From assembly GCF_020295405.1 (NCBI RefSeq), contig NZ_JADEYP010000001.1, positions 186,001 to 250,000 on the forward strand: a stretch of DNA of 64,000 bases, given 5' to 3'. Below the pieces are notes generated by a model that saw nothing but the letters and a program-made list of their open reading frames with translations, searched no databases and was not told where the DNA came from. The stretch is from Sphingobacterium bovistauri. Lineage in GTDB: Bacteria; Bacteroidota; Bacteroidia; Sphingobacteriales; Sphingobacteriaceae. Made by a program: the position numbers and the translations under genes. This document shows, piece by piece, positions 46,601 through 55,356 of the stretch; positions within the stretch are counted from its first letter, which is position 1, and every line of letters starts with the position of its first letter.

Positions 46601-47061
46601 GCTCCTGCTATTCCCTGCCCCTCTTCGTTCACTACTTTACCTGTAATCACTTGCACATCTGATAATAATGTTCCATTATTGGAAGAAATCGAATGAGTTG
46701 CTTTAAATAGCACAACCTTATTATCCACAACCTCGTAGTCAATTCCATAATTTGAAAGAATATTTTTTAAAAATGATTCAATGGAAATCTTTTTTTCAGA
46801 AAGGCTAAAAAACAATTCGTCAGCTTTGATTGCATTTTTACTATAGGAAAATGAGACTTTCGTTTGAATCTGAATATCTCCAATTACATCACTTAATGAC
46901 TGATTTTTGATATCCAATGAAAATTTACGTTCCAGAACATGTTGTCCATGGGCTTCGTTTGCGTAAAGAGAACTAATAGTCACTAAAATTAGTACTATTG
47001 GGGTTAGTGTTATCCTCATAATTAAGCATATTGAAGCAACTGTATGTTGCCTATTTTTCAT
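43609..47061 (-). CDS. SusC/RagA TonB-linked outer membrane transporter with STN domain
   Basis: An 1150-residue outer membrane glycan importer. After a signal peptide (about 1-40) comes an STN secretin/TonB short N-terminal domain (about 48-115), a carboxypeptidase-D-like barrel extension (about 138-215), the plug (225-340, with LTGKVAGMIVKNSA, then SPLIVIDGVPYGNM and DIESIDFLKGATASALYGER) and a beta barrel ending NIKLDF. The STN domain marks a transducer that signals to an anti-sigma factor, consistent with FecR and ECF sigma genes directly upstream. Energised by TonB. The order sigma-fecR-susC-susD is complete. Confidence 0.96.
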   Translation of the reverse strand: MKNRQHTVASICLIMRITLTPIVLILVTISSLYANEAHGQHVLERKFSLDIKNQSLSDVIGDIQIQTKVSFSYSKNAIKADELFFSLSEKKISIESFLKNILSNYGIDYEVVDNKVVLFKATHSISSNNGTLLSDVQVITGKVVNEEGQGIAGASVSIKGTSIAVSTNREGEFSLQTINSNSIFLFSYIGYASKEVSYHQLVNSKVVVLEKTITELENIVVTALGVRREERALGYSTQNVKGNTLKTTKGIDVATSLTGKVAGMIVKNSAEFAQAPELSLRGESPLIVIDGVPYGNMTLRDIPQDDIESIDFLKGATASALYGERGGAGAVMVTTIKGAANNGLEISFNSSSMLEAGYLAIPETQTTYGRVVNTSTNTYVRTGDGSWGPPLEGQDVIQWDPVSRTMISIPYIARGANNFENFLQNGHILNNNLSIANRGEFGGIRVSSTWVNNKGTYPNSRFDKITYSVGGDLNFNKTSIVTSLSYNKHNSPNLGFGGYTGYDPMYSMLIWGSPDWNILDYKDYWLMPNEQQNNSFTAGNNNPYFDRYERIRPYNKDVFNGQLTLNYDIIKGLKATIRTGYDTYSDKQIVRISQGSYQGGGNSKVMNRGGTEIWGETTKGSFSSGLSRGFSTNTEALLLGDATAGDFGFDGFIGTSIFYKEDEGIEAKTQGGLSVPGYYSLKASINPAAVNSVIWKKQTNSVFGKVGVNWRNLAFLEATMRNDWTSTLPEETRSYFYPSVSGSLILSDLLPKTNWLSFWKVRSNWTIAKGAPDIYDINTVYFIATNQWAGLPTATFPTSIRPSDVYSFASKSSEFGTQMSLFKNRISVDITYFKKRLYDLLRTAQISESSGYSSVYTNTEDQTERRGWELSFNVTPVKTEGLQWDIGLNWSKFANHYVKIDPKYAVQGRKWIAEGERVDHFVFNEHQTDNEGNWVMNNGVPTYKPILSLAGYADPDWSWGINTKLSYKSLSLGLSFDGRVGGLAQSFTEMYMWRSGNHPNSITEERYLDATNPGTKNYLADGVKVVSGAITYDANGDVLTDTRVFAKNDIQSTYKSYLEAIHKGTAWGGNPSPADLYSTTFFKLREAYLTYTFPQQMIDKLPFKGLSASLVGQNLIYWAKQFKYSDIDGGSENFTDPSLRYMGLNIKLDF

Positions 47062-47102
47062 ATATTTAGAAGTTTTTGGTTTGCAATTAAATTAAAAACA
47101 CA

Positions 47103-47164
47103 AGAAGCATTCATGTGCTTCGAAGAGTCGGTTGGTCCACGAAACTAATCGGCTCTTTCATTTT
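47103..47164 (+). ncRNA. candidate 3' end of a PUL-associated antisense RNA
   Basis: Two adjacent hairpins between fecR and susC. The second pairs AAGAGTCGGTTGGT (47123-47136) with ACTAATCGGCTCTT (47144-47157); on the plus strand all 14 pairs form, three as G-U, while on the minus strand those three are A-C mismatches. It is followed by TTTCATTTTATAC on the plus strand, terminator-like. This would be the end of an RNA antisense to the susC leader. No good plus-strand promoter was found, so the 5' end is unknown. Confidence 0.4.
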
Positions 47165-47211
47165 ATACTATGTAGGTAGACGTTCTTTCATAATCAGCTA
47201 TATTATTGGTT

Positions 47212-48291
47212 TTACATTTCGCATCCAGATCCTTTAATTATAATATCCGTTCCTATTACTTCATACGATGAATTTGTCGCCAAACAAATAATTTTCAGTT
47301 TGGAAAAAAGATTTGTATCAGATAAACTACCTGTGAAAGTACAACCATTCAAATCACTATTGTCCAAATAAATACGAACACCATATGTCGTTTCTAACAT
47401 TTTAAATATTTCAGAAATTCTTTCTTGGTCATATTCATTTTTTTCTGAACGACTTACATCAATGGAATTATTTTTTTGAATGAGTGGCTGAGGACTTGTA
47501 ATCAACGTTTTATTTAATGCACGACTTTTAATATTATACACACCCTTCTGATTTGGGGTTAGTAACACTGCTTTTTCAAGTGCAGAATCATTTACCAAAT
47601 TGCCCCCTACCTCTCTAACTTCTACTAAACCTGTTCTAACTTCTACTTCATCAATTCCATCCTTGAGATTAGAATTCACTAAAAAGCTAGTCCCTAAAAC
47701 CTTCGTTCTCAACTTCCCACTTAATACTATAAATGGCTTGGATTTATCTTCTGTAATTGTGAAAAATGCTTTCCCAATTAGGGTTACTTTTCTAATATTA
47801 TCCGTAAATGATAATGGGTAAGTTAAGTTAGAGCTAGGATATAAATCCACAGTACTTTGATCTGCTAAAACTATCTGTTGAATTGTATCTGAATCGTTAA
47901 AATACACCAAATCATTATGTAAATAATCATCTTTATGTTTAGTAATATTAGGATACTTATAGAAAAACAGCCAACCCAACCCCACTAGTGTGATAAGTGC
48001 TGCAATAGAGGTAATATAAATCCCAATTTTGCGAATTGAAAACCGAGATTGTTGTCCAAGAGATTTAGAATTCTTTAGTATTTCACGAAAAACAATATCA
48101 CTTTCATCAGCAGATAGCTGTTCGTTTGATCTTAGAGAGGCTTGGGTTAATTTTTTATAGATATCATCAGTTATTATATGATCATATTCAGAACTCCTAA
48201 TAAATTGATATAATTGATCACATTCTTCTTTAGATATTACTTCCTTGACATACTTGTCTAGCAAGTATGTGAAATATTCATTGTCTTTCAT
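47212..48291 (-). CDS. FecR-family anti-sigma factor
   Basis: A 359-residue inner-membrane regulator. Residues 1-85 are the cytoplasmic sigma-binding part, a transmembrane helix lies at about 86-110 (IGIYITSIAALITLVGLGWL), the periplasmic FecR domain covers 140-230 (LADQSTVDLYPSSNLTYPLS, VEVRTGLVEVREV) and a DUF4974 domain closes the protein (about 290-355). It should hold the ECF sigma factor inactive until the STN domain of the SusC protein reports bound substrate. It is located between sigma gene and susC, the usual order. Confidence 0.94.
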   Translation of the reverse strand: MKDNEYFTYLLDKYVKEVISKEECDQLYQFIRSSEYDHIITDDIYKKLTQASLRSNEQLSADESDIVFREILKNSKSLGQQSRFSIRKIGIYITSIAALITLVGLGWLFFYKYPNITKHKDDYLHNDLVYFNDSDTIQQIVLADQSTVDLYPSSNLTYPLSFTDNIRKVTLIGKAFFTITEDKSKPFIVLSGKLRTKVLGTSFLVNSNLKDGIDEVEVRTGLVEVREVGGNLVNDSALEKAVLLTPNQKGVYNIKSRALNKTLITSPQPLIQKNNSIDVSRSEKNEYDQERISEIFKMLETTYGVRIYLDNSDLNGCTFTGSLSDTNLFSKLKIICLATNSSYEVIGTDIIIKGSGCEM

Positions 48292-48354
48292 ACACCCAAT
48301 TGGTTAATCAGCTTTATTGTAAGACAACCACAAATATGTATCGGAGTACAACGA

Positions 48355-48975
48355 TTAAAAAAAATCTTCAATAAAAATTAAAAACAGTGGTATCTCAAGT
48401 CCATTTCTACTAATTTTAGCACGAATAGCTTGCAATGCTCTAGCCATATGAGTCTTAACCGTCAATGGTGACAAATGTAATTTTTCGCCAATCTTATCAT
48501 AGGTTAAGTTGTCGTGACGAGCTAATTCAAATACTTTCTTTTGCTGCTCAGGAAGAGAATTAATTGCATCCTGTAATAGAGACTGATAATCTTTTGCGTG
48601 AAGTTGATCTTCTGTATTGGTATCTAGGAGCTCTGTCCTTAAACTGAAATATTCTTTTGCCTTACTCTCCACCGCGATTCGCTTCAATTTGTTCAGAACA
48701 TTATTTTTAGTTACTCTATACAGCCAGGATTTCAAGCATTTAACATCTGCAAGACCATCCTTATCAACCCAAATTTTTAAAAACACATCTTGTACAACTT
48801 CTTTCGCCACTTCTTTGGATTTCAAATACTGTAGTGCTACATGATATATTTGTGAGCGATAATTATCATAAAAAAATCGAAACGCTAATTCATCGCCTAA
48901 ACGAATACATGATAAGAGATGATCCTCATCTAAGTTTTTATAATTGGTTCGTTTCAAAATACTAGAGATAAACAA
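48355..48975 (-). CDS. RNA polymerase ECF sigma-70 factor, PUL regulator
   Basis: A 206-residue extracytoplasmic-function sigma factor. Sigma region 2 is LAFRFFYDNYRSQIYHVALQ with the EVVQDVFLKIW and CLKSWLYRVTKNN blocks; region 4 is LPEQQKKVFELARHDNLTYD with IGEKLHLSPLTVKTHMARAL. There is no ATG in the frame; TTG at 48975 gives the likely start. It would direct transcription of its own operon, with fecR and the SusC transducer immediately downstream. The C-terminal 25 residues (RNGLEIPLFLIFIEDFF) are hydrophobic, as in several Bacteroidota members. Confidence 0.93.
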   Translation of the reverse strand: MFISSILKRTNYKNLDEDHLLSCIRLGDELAFRFFYDNYRSQIYHVALQYLKSKEVAKEVVQDVFLKIWVDKDGLADVKCLKSWLYRVTKNNVLNKLKRIAVESKAKEYFSLRTELLDTNTEDQLHAKDYQSLLQDAINSLPEQQKKVFELARHDNLTYDKIGEKLHLSPLTVKTHMARALQAIRAKISRNGLEIPLFLIFIEDFF

Positions 48976-49097
48976 CTCAAATGTAATAGATTTACAGAAT
49001 CAAAACAAAAAATATTAAGGTAAAAAGGTATATCGTTTCTCCAATAATATAATTACTTTTACTGGTAAATAACCTAAACAATCTACAAATTTAAATC

Positions 49098-49988
49098 ATG
49101 ATAAGACTCCTTATTTTTAGTATCCTAGCTTTATTACAATACGCTACAGTATTGGGACAATCCAAAGAAAAATTAAATTCAAAATTTGGTGGCGTTCAAA
49201 TTGGTGTGATCACCTATTCGTACAGGTCCATGCCACAAGATCTTGAGAGCTTAATTCAACAAATAAAAATGAGTGGAATTAATGCCATAGAATTAATGGG
49301 AGATCCTGTTGAACTGTACTTAGGCAGACCAAAGGATGCAGAAGAAATAAAAAAATGGAGAGAGTCCATTTCTATGAATGAATTTAAGAAGGTAAGAAAA
49401 AAACTCAAAAAAGAAGGTATAGAAATCTATGCTTACAAACCGAATCTTCTTAATAAAAACAATACAGACAAGGAAGTTGAATTTGCAATGAAATCAGCAA
49501 AAGCTTTAGGAGCCAAATCCGTGACGACAGAATTACGTATAAATGACGCTGATCATTCTGAGCGATTAGGACGCATAGCATCCAAATATAAAATGCTAGT
49601 TGGCTACCATAATCATTTGCAAGGAAACGACCTTGCATGGAACACTGCCCTAGGTCAAAACGAATACAATTCTGTTAATTTGGATTGTGGACATTATATC
49701 GCGGCTGGAGGAAATAATACAGTAGAATCATTATTAACTTACATCAAGGGTAATCACACCCGTATCTCTACGATTCATATGAAAGATCGTAAAAACAAAG
49801 TAAATGGTGCAGATAATCTAAAATGGGGAAATGGAGACACACCGATTAAGGAAATACTATTACTCTTAAAAAATGAAAAGTATAATATACCAGTCACTAT
49901 TGAACTGGAATATAAAATTCCTGAAGGATCAAATGCAGCACAAGAAGTAAAAGTCTGTAGAGATTATGTGAAACAAATTTTACAATAA
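49098..49988 (+). CDS. exported sugar phosphate isomerase/epimerase-like TIM barrel protein
   Basis: A 296-residue protein of the xylose isomerase-like TIM-barrel superfamily with a Sec signal peptide (ends TVLGQ). The barrel starts GVQIGVITYSYRSMPQD; metal-site candidates are in VGYHNHLQ, NLDCGHYIAAGG, TIHMKDRK and TIELEY. The enzymes isomerise, epimerise or cleave sugars and sugar derivatives. It is divergent from the PUL sigma factor gene and convergent with a Gfo/Idh/MocA oxidoreductase, a pairing common near Bacteroidota sugar-degradation loci. The periplasmic location implies work on free oligosaccharides, but the substrate is unknown. Confidence 0.88.
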   Translation: MIRLLIFSILALLQYATVLGQSKEKLNSKFGGVQIGVITYSYRSMPQDLESLIQQIKMSGINAIELMGDPVELYLGRPKDAEEIKKWRESISMNEFKKVRKKLKKEGIEIYAYKPNLLNKNNTDKEVEFAMKSAKALGAKSVTTELRINDADHSERLGRIASKYKMLVGYHNHLQGNDLAWNTALGQNEYNSVNLDCGHYIAAGGNNTVESLLTYIKGNHTRISTIHMKDRKNKVNGADNLKWGNGDTPIKEILLLLKNEKYNIPVTIELEYKIPEGSNAAQEVKVCRDYVKQILQ

Positions 49989-49992
49989 AACA

Positions 49993-50020
49993 AAAGTCAG
50001 TTGCTACACCAACTGACTTT
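49993..50020. terminator. bidirectional terminator between the TIM-barrel and Gfo/Idh genes
   Basis: AAAGTCAGTTG and CAACTGACTTT form a perfect 11-bp stem around CTACAC. It has ATTTATTTA on the plus side and TTGTTTTATT on the minus side, suited to both convergent genes. Confidence 0.82.
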
Positions 50021-50026
50021 ATTTAT

Positions 50027-51304
50027 TTAGAACTTTGTGTAATCCCAACTTCCTCGGTACGGACGAGAACGCATATTATTAGCAAATCCATTATCAAAAC
50101 TTTCCTTTTTAGGGTCCCATTTCAAAGGTTTTTGCAATTCATAAGCAATATTAGCTGCATTACAGACTGTTGATGTGCGGTGCCCTACTTCTACAGATGC
50201 TACAGGATTTGACCTTTCTTTCATTGACTTCACCCAATCTGCATAGTGATTATCAGAAAAATGCACACGCTTATCAGAAGATTTAAATTGTATATTCTCC
50301 AACTTCGGATTATCAAATCTTAAGAATGAACGAGACACTTCAATTTTACCTTCTGTACCGATAAATTGAATTGCATTACTTTCACCCCAATTTTTATGAT
50401 AGATAGTTGGGCCATTCTCATATGTATAATACAATCCAAATTTAGCACCTGGTTTATCTGGAGGTACAAACGCATTTGGACCTGTGTGATCTTTTTCTAA
50501 TGCCCATTGAATAATATCAAACATATGCGCCCCCCAATCCGCAATATTGCCACCTCCAAAATCCCTATACCAACGCCAACCTGCCCATTGCGTCGATTCT
50601 ATTGGAGGCGAAAGATCAGAATGATACCCACGATAAAGGGAAGGTCCTACCCACATGTCCCAATCCAAATAATCTGGAACAGCCATATTCGGTAGATCAC
50701 ACTGCTTAACGGGTTCACCGATATGTACATTAACAGTATGAACCTCACCGATGTAACCATTACGAATTAAATCCACAGCCTGTCTGAAATTGTATTGCGA
50801 ACGCTGCATGCTTCCTGTCTGCAGTACTCGCTTATATTTTTTCACTGCATTACACATTGCCCTTCCCTCATCGATGGTTAGCGCTAGAGGTTTTTCGCAA
50901 TAAATATCTTTTCCAGCCTTTGCCGCATCAATGACATGTAATGCATGCCAATGGTCTGGTGATGCTACTACTATTGCATCAATATCCTTACGTTGTAATA
51001 GCTCTCTATAATCAGCATATCCCTCTACATTTTTATTACTTTTCTTAGCATTTACCTGATTTGCGGAACTTATAAAACGAGTAAGCTTACGCTGATCAAC
51101 ATCAGACGCGGCAATAATCATAGTTTCGGGTAATTTTGCCAATCCATTCATCAGCGTCCCAACTTGCTTTCCTACACCAATATAACCAAGATTAATTCGA
51201 TCACTTGGTGCCAGAAAATTATTTCCTCCCAACACATGCCGTGGAACAATAGTAATACCAGCTAGTGCCAAAGCTGTATTTTTAAGAAAATCGCCTCTTT
51301 TCAT
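50027..51304 (-). CDS. Gfo/Idh/MocA-family oxidoreductase, exported
   Basis: A 425-residue NAD(P)-dependent sugar oxidoreductase. The N-terminus KRGDFLKNTALALAGITIVP resembles the twin-arginine signals of this group but has only KR, not RR. The Rossmann fold opens INLGYIGVGKQVGTLMNGLA; the catalytic EKP is in YCEKPLAL; the C-terminal domain is of the GFO_IDH_MocA type. It oxidises or rearranges sugar derivatives, perhaps products of the adjacent PUL. It is convergent with the TIM-barrel gene and isolated from purL by about 190 bases. Confidence 0.92.
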   Translation of the reverse strand: MKRGDFLKNTALALAGITIVPRHVLGGNNFLAPSDRINLGYIGVGKQVGTLMNGLAKLPETMIIAASDVDQRKLTRFISSANQVNAKKSNKNVEGYADYRELLQRKDIDAIVVASPDHWHALHVIDAAKAGKDIYCEKPLALTIDEGRAMCNAVKKYKRVLQTGSMQRSQYNFRQAVDLIRNGYIGEVHTVNVHIGEPVKQCDLPNMAVPDYLDWDMWVGPSLYRGYHSDLSPPIESTQWAGWRWYRDFGGGNIADWGAHMFDIIQWALEKDHTGPNAFVPPDKPGAKFGLYYTYENGPTIYHKNWGESNAIQFIGTEGKIEVSRSFLRFDNPKLENIQFKSSDKRVHFSDNHYADWVKSMKERSNPVASVEVGHRTSTVCNAANIAYELQKPLKWDPKKESFDNGFANNMRSRPYRGSWDYTKF

Positions 51305-51426
51305 AGTAGTTTATAATTTAGGTAGAGTTGAATATATAAATAATTTTCAAAAGATTCGTTTTAGAACCTATTTATATTTTACTATAAATTGTGAATAAAC
51401 AGCTTTTTACTAACATCTCTACTTTC

Positions 51427-51459
51427 TTGTGAATGATTCTAAAATAATGCGTATTTTTG
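51427..51459 (+). promoter_or_regulatory. predicted purL promoter
   Basis: TTG at 51427-51429 and TATTTTTG at 51452-51459 are spaced by 22 bases and agree with the Bacteroidota -33/-7 consensus. Transcription would start near 51466, leaving a leader of about 33 bases, which contains the small inverted repeat TTGAA-GAACG-TTCAA. Confidence 0.65.
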
Positions 51460-51498
51460 TATTTTAATTTGAAGAACGTTCAAAACTAACATACAATA

Positions 51499-54400
51499 AT
51501 GATCCATTTCTTTGAGAACCCATCGAACATCGTTTATGCTGTTCAAAGTGTTAACTCTTTATCACAAGAAGACATTACTAAACTAAACTGGCTATTCGGC
51601 AGCGCCAAAAAACTTGACGATCAAACCCTTAATCATTTCTTTGTAGGTCCTCGTGCCGCGATGATTACGCCTTGGAGTACCAACGCCGTAGAAATCACGC
51701 AAAACATGGGTATTGAAGGTTTGATTCGTATTGAGGAATTTCAACCTGTATCGGCAGATTTCAACGATTTCGATCCAATGATTTCGCAGAAATATACTGC
51801 CTTGACACAAGAAATGTACAGCATCAATATCGAACCAGAACCTATCTTGGAAATCGAAGATATTGATGGGTATAATAAAGCTGAAGGTCTAGCTTTAAAC
51901 TCCGAAGAAGTAGAATATTTAAATAATTTAGCGACTAAATTAGGTCGTAAATTAACGGATTCAGAAGTTTTCGCTTTCTCTCAGGCTAACTCAGAGCACT
52001 GTCGTCACAAAATCTTTAATGGTACTTTTATCATTGATGGCGAAGAGCAACCAACTTCTTTATTCAAACTCATCAAGAAAACATCTGAAACTAATCCTAA
52101 CGAGATTATTTCTGCATATAAAGATAATGTAGCTTTTGTAAAAGGCCCACGCGTTACACAATTCGCACCATTATCCGCTGATAAACCTGATTTTTATGCG
52201 GAGAAAGAATTTGATTCTGTATTATCAGTTAAAGCAGAAACACACAATTTCCCTACTACGGTAGAACCATTTGCTGGTGCTGCTACAGGATCAGGCGGTG
52301 AAATTCGTGACCGTCTGGCTGGTGGTCAAGGTGCTTTGCCTTTGGCAGGTACAGCAATCTATATGACGGCTTACTCGCGTTTGTTGCAAGATAGACCTTG
52401 GGAAAAAGCTGTTCAAGAGCGTGAGTGGTTATACCAAACACCTATGGATATCTTAATCAAAGCGTCAAACGGTGCTTCTGATTTTGGTAATAAATTTGGT
52501 CAGCCTTTAATTACTGGTTCGGTATTAACATTCGAACATGAAGAAGAAGGTCGCAAATTAGGTTACGATAAAGTAATCATGCAAGCTGGTGGTGTAGGTT
52601 ATGGTAAATTAGACCAAGCTAAAAAACACAAACCAGAAACAGGTGATAAAATCGTTATCCTAGGTGGTGAAAACTACCGTATCGGTATGGGTGGTGCTGC
52701 GGTATCATCGGCTGATACAGGTGCTTTCGGTTCGGGTATCGAATTAAATGCCATTCAACGTTCTAACCCCGAAATGCAAAAACGTGCGGCTAACGCGGTT
52801 CGTGGTATGGTAGAATCGGACAACAACCCTATTGTTTCTATCCACGATCACGGTGCTGGCGGTCACTTAAACTGTTTATCTGAGTTAGTAGAAGATACAG
52901 GTGGTTTGATCGATTTAGATGCTTTACCAGTAGGTGACCCTACCCTTTCTGCGAAAGAAATCATCGGTAACGAATCACAAGAGCGTATGGGCTTAGTGAT
53001 TGCCGAAAAAGATATCGAAACATTAAAACGCGTTGCAGATCGTGAACGTGCGCCTATGTACACCGTAGGTGATGTAACTGGCGATCACCGTTTTACATTC
53101 CAATCGAAAACTTCTGGTGAAAAACCAATGGATTATGCCTTAGAAGATTTCTTCGGTTCTTCTCCAAAAACATATATGAAAGACAACACTGTCGTGAGAA
53201 ATTACGCAGATGTGGAATATAACGTAGCTGACGTTCCTACTTATTTAAACAATGTATTGCAATTAGAAGCTGTTGCAGCTAAAGATTGGTTGACGAACAA
53301 AGTTGACCGTTGTGTAGGTGGTCGTGTTGCGAAACAACAATGTGCAGGTCCATTACAATTGCCATTGAACAATGTGGGTGTAATGGCTTTAGATTTCAAA
53401 GGTAAAGAAGGTATCGCGACAACTGTTGGTCATTCTCCAGTAGCAGCTATCGTAGACCCTGCTGCGGGTAGCCGTACAGCGATTGCAGAATCTTTATCAA
53501 ACTTAGTGTTCGCGCCTATCAAAAATGGTTTAGCTGGTGTTTCTTTATCGGCGAACTGGATGTGGGCATGCAACAATGAAGGCGAAGATGCGCGTTTATA
53601 CCAAGCAGTGAAAGCTTGTTCAGATTTTGCTATTGAATTAGGCATCAACATCCCTACAGGTAAAGACTCTTTGTCGATGAAACAAAAGTATCCGAATGGC
53701 GAAAATGTAATCGCTCCAGGTACTTTGATCATCTCTGCTGCGGGTAACTGTACAGATATTAATAAAGTAGTAGAGCCAGTTTTAGCTAAAAATGCAGGTT
53801 CTATCTATTATATCAATTTATCGAAAGATAACTTCAAATTAGGTGGTTCTTCATTCGCTCAAATCTTAAATAAGATTGGTAAGGAAGTACCAACTATCCA
53901 AGATGCAGCTTACTTCAAAAAAGCATTCAACACGATTCAAGATTTAATCCAAGCGGGTCAAATCGAAGCGGGTCATGACGTTGGTTCTGGTGGTTTAATC
54001 ACTACGTTATTGGAAATGACTTTTGCAGATGTAAACTTAGCGGCTAACTACGATTTATCTGGTTTAGGCGAGGTTGATACCGTAAAAGCATTATTTAATG
54101 AAAACATAGCTGTAGTATTACAAGCGAAAGATGACGTAGCATTCGAAGCGACACTGGCACAAGCAGGTATTGAAGCTGTAAAAATCGGTCAAGCGATTGA
54201 AGGTGCTGACGTTACCATCAAAAACAACACTGATACTTTCACTTTCAATGTAACTGAAACGCGTGATACTTGGTACAAAACGTCCTACTTATTAGACCAA
54301 AAACAATCGAAAAACGGTACGGCGCAAGAGCGTTACAACAACTATAAAAATCAACCATTAGCGTTTACATTCCCTGCTCAATTTACAGGTGTAAAACCTA

Positions 54401-55167
54401 AACACGAAGGCGCTCGTCCTAAAGCGGCTATTATCCGTGAGAAAGGTTCCAACTCTGAGCGTGAGATGGCGAATGCGATGTATTTAGCAGGATTTGATGT
54501 GAAAGATGTACACATGACAGATTTGATTTCTGGTCGTGAGACATTAGAAGACATCCAATTCGTAGGTGCTGTTGGTGGTTTCTCTAACTCAGATGTTTTA
54601 GGTTCGGCTAAAGGTTGGGCTGGTGCATTCAAGTACAACGAGAAAGCGCGCACTGCATTAGAAAACTTCTTCGCTCGTTCTGAGACGATGTCTGTAGGTA
54701 TTTGTAACGGTTGTCAATTGTGGATGGAATTGGATTTAATCAATCCAGACCATGAAGTTCACGGTAAAATGACACACAATACTTCAGGCAAACACGAGTC
54801 GAATTTCGTATCGGTGAAAGTGCAAGACAACAACTCGATCATGTTAAGCACCTTAGCTGGTTCGACATTAGGTGTTTGGATTTCACATGGTGAAGGAAAA
54901 TTCAAATTGCCATATAGCGAAGACCGTTATAACATTGTAGCGAAATACGCTTACGAGCAATATCCACACAATCCTAACGGTTCGGACTTCAACACAGCAA
55001 TGATGTGTGATGCTACTGGTCGTCACTTAGTAACTATGCCACATATCGAACGTTCTATCTTTCAATGGAACTGGGCAAACTACCCAGCTGGTCGTCAAGA
55101 TGAAGTAACACCTTGGTTGGAAGCATTTATCAATGCGCGCAACTGGTGTTTGGAAAACAAGAAATAA
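51499..55167 (+). CDS. purL: phosphoribosylformylglycinamidine synthase, single-chain
   Basis: A 1222-residue enzyme that converts FGAR and glutamine to FGAM in purine synthesis. It is the long form, fusing PurS-like N-terminus, two AIRS-type synthetase halves (SVKAETHNFPTTVEPFAGAA is a clear landmark at about 250) and a C-terminal glutamine amidotransferase with the nucleophile cysteine near 1069 in GICNGCQLW and the HGEGKF block. Promoter and terminator are evident, so it is monocistronic. A degraded copy of its last 25 codons and terminator recurs 4.5 kb downstream. Confidence 0.98.
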   Translation: MIHFFENPSNIVYAVQSVNSLSQEDITKLNWLFGSAKKLDDQTLNHFFVGPRAAMITPWSTNAVEITQNMGIEGLIRIEEFQPVSADFNDFDPMISQKYTALTQEMYSINIEPEPILEIEDIDGYNKAEGLALNSEEVEYLNNLATKLGRKLTDSEVFAFSQANSEHCRHKIFNGTFIIDGEEQPTSLFKLIKKTSETNPNEIISAYKDNVAFVKGPRVTQFAPLSADKPDFYAEKEFDSVLSVKAETHNFPTTVEPFAGAATGSGGEIRDRLAGGQGALPLAGTAIYMTAYSRLLQDRPWEKAVQEREWLYQTPMDILIKASNGASDFGNKFGQPLITGSVLTFEHEEEGRKLGYDKVIMQAGGVGYGKLDQAKKHKPETGDKIVILGGENYRIGMGGAAVSSADTGAFGSGIELNAIQRSNPEMQKRAANAVRGMVESDNNPIVSIHDHGAGGHLNCLSELVEDTGGLIDLDALPVGDPTLSAKEIIGNESQERMGLVIAEKDIETLKRVADRERAPMYTVGDVTGDHRFTFQSKTSGEKPMDYALEDFFGSSPKTYMKDNTVVRNYADVEYNVADVPTYLNNVLQLEAVAAKDWLTNKVDRCVGGRVAKQQCAGPLQLPLNNVGVMALDFKGKEGIATTVGHSPVAAIVDPAAGSRTAIAESLSNLVFAPIKNGLAGVSLSANWMWACNNEGEDARLYQAVKACSDFAIELGINIPTGKDSLSMKQKYPNGENVIAPGTLIISAAGNCTDINKVVEPVLAKNAGSIYYINLSKDNFKLGGSSFAQILNKIGKEVPTIQDAAYFKKAFNTIQDLIQAGQIEAGHDVGSGGLITTLLEMTFADVNLAANYDLSGLGEVDTVKALFNENIAVVLQAKDDVAFEATLAQAGIEAVKIGQAIEGADVTIKNNTDTFTFNVTETRDTWYKTSYLLDQKQSKNGTAQERYNNYKNQPLAFTFPAQFTGVKPKHEGARPKAAIIREKGSNSEREMANAMYLAGFDVKDVHMTDLISGRETLEDIQFVGAVGGFSNSDVLGSAKGWAGAFKYNEKARTALENFFARSETMSVGICNGCQLWMELDLINPDHEVHGKMTHNTSGKHESNFVSVKVQDNNSIMLSTLAGSTLGVWISHGEGKFKLPYSEDRYNIVAKYAYEQYPHNPNGSDFNTAMMCDATGRHLVTMPHIERSIFQWNWANYPAGRQDEVTPWLEAFINARNWCLENKK

Positions 55168-55227
55168 GTTGGACAAATCGTAATATTTGGAATCCTCCTG
55201 CGCTTTAAGTGTAGGAGGATTTTTTTT
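55168..55227 (+). terminator. purL terminator and first copy of a recurring tail sequence
   Basis: GTTGGACAAATCGTAATATT leads to a hairpin, AATCCTCCT (55191-55199) with AGGAGGATT (55213-55221), and then a run of Ts. The same 60-base unit occurs three more times: after lytT and after the two gene-tail remnants. Confidence 0.9.
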
Positions 55228-55356
55228 ATAAAATAAAACTTTTTCTATTAGCTCTTCAAGTCAAATTTCACTAAATTCAAAAGCATAAATACCATATTCA
55301 AGTATTGACTAACAATAATTTTAGGCAATGTATAACTTTCCTAAAATTTAAAAATT

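Noticed and set aside
53430-53732. 100-codon open frame on the minus strand inside purL
   Set aside because: It lies wholly opposite a conserved purL region, has no own promoter and an amino-acid composition typical of a reverse shadow.
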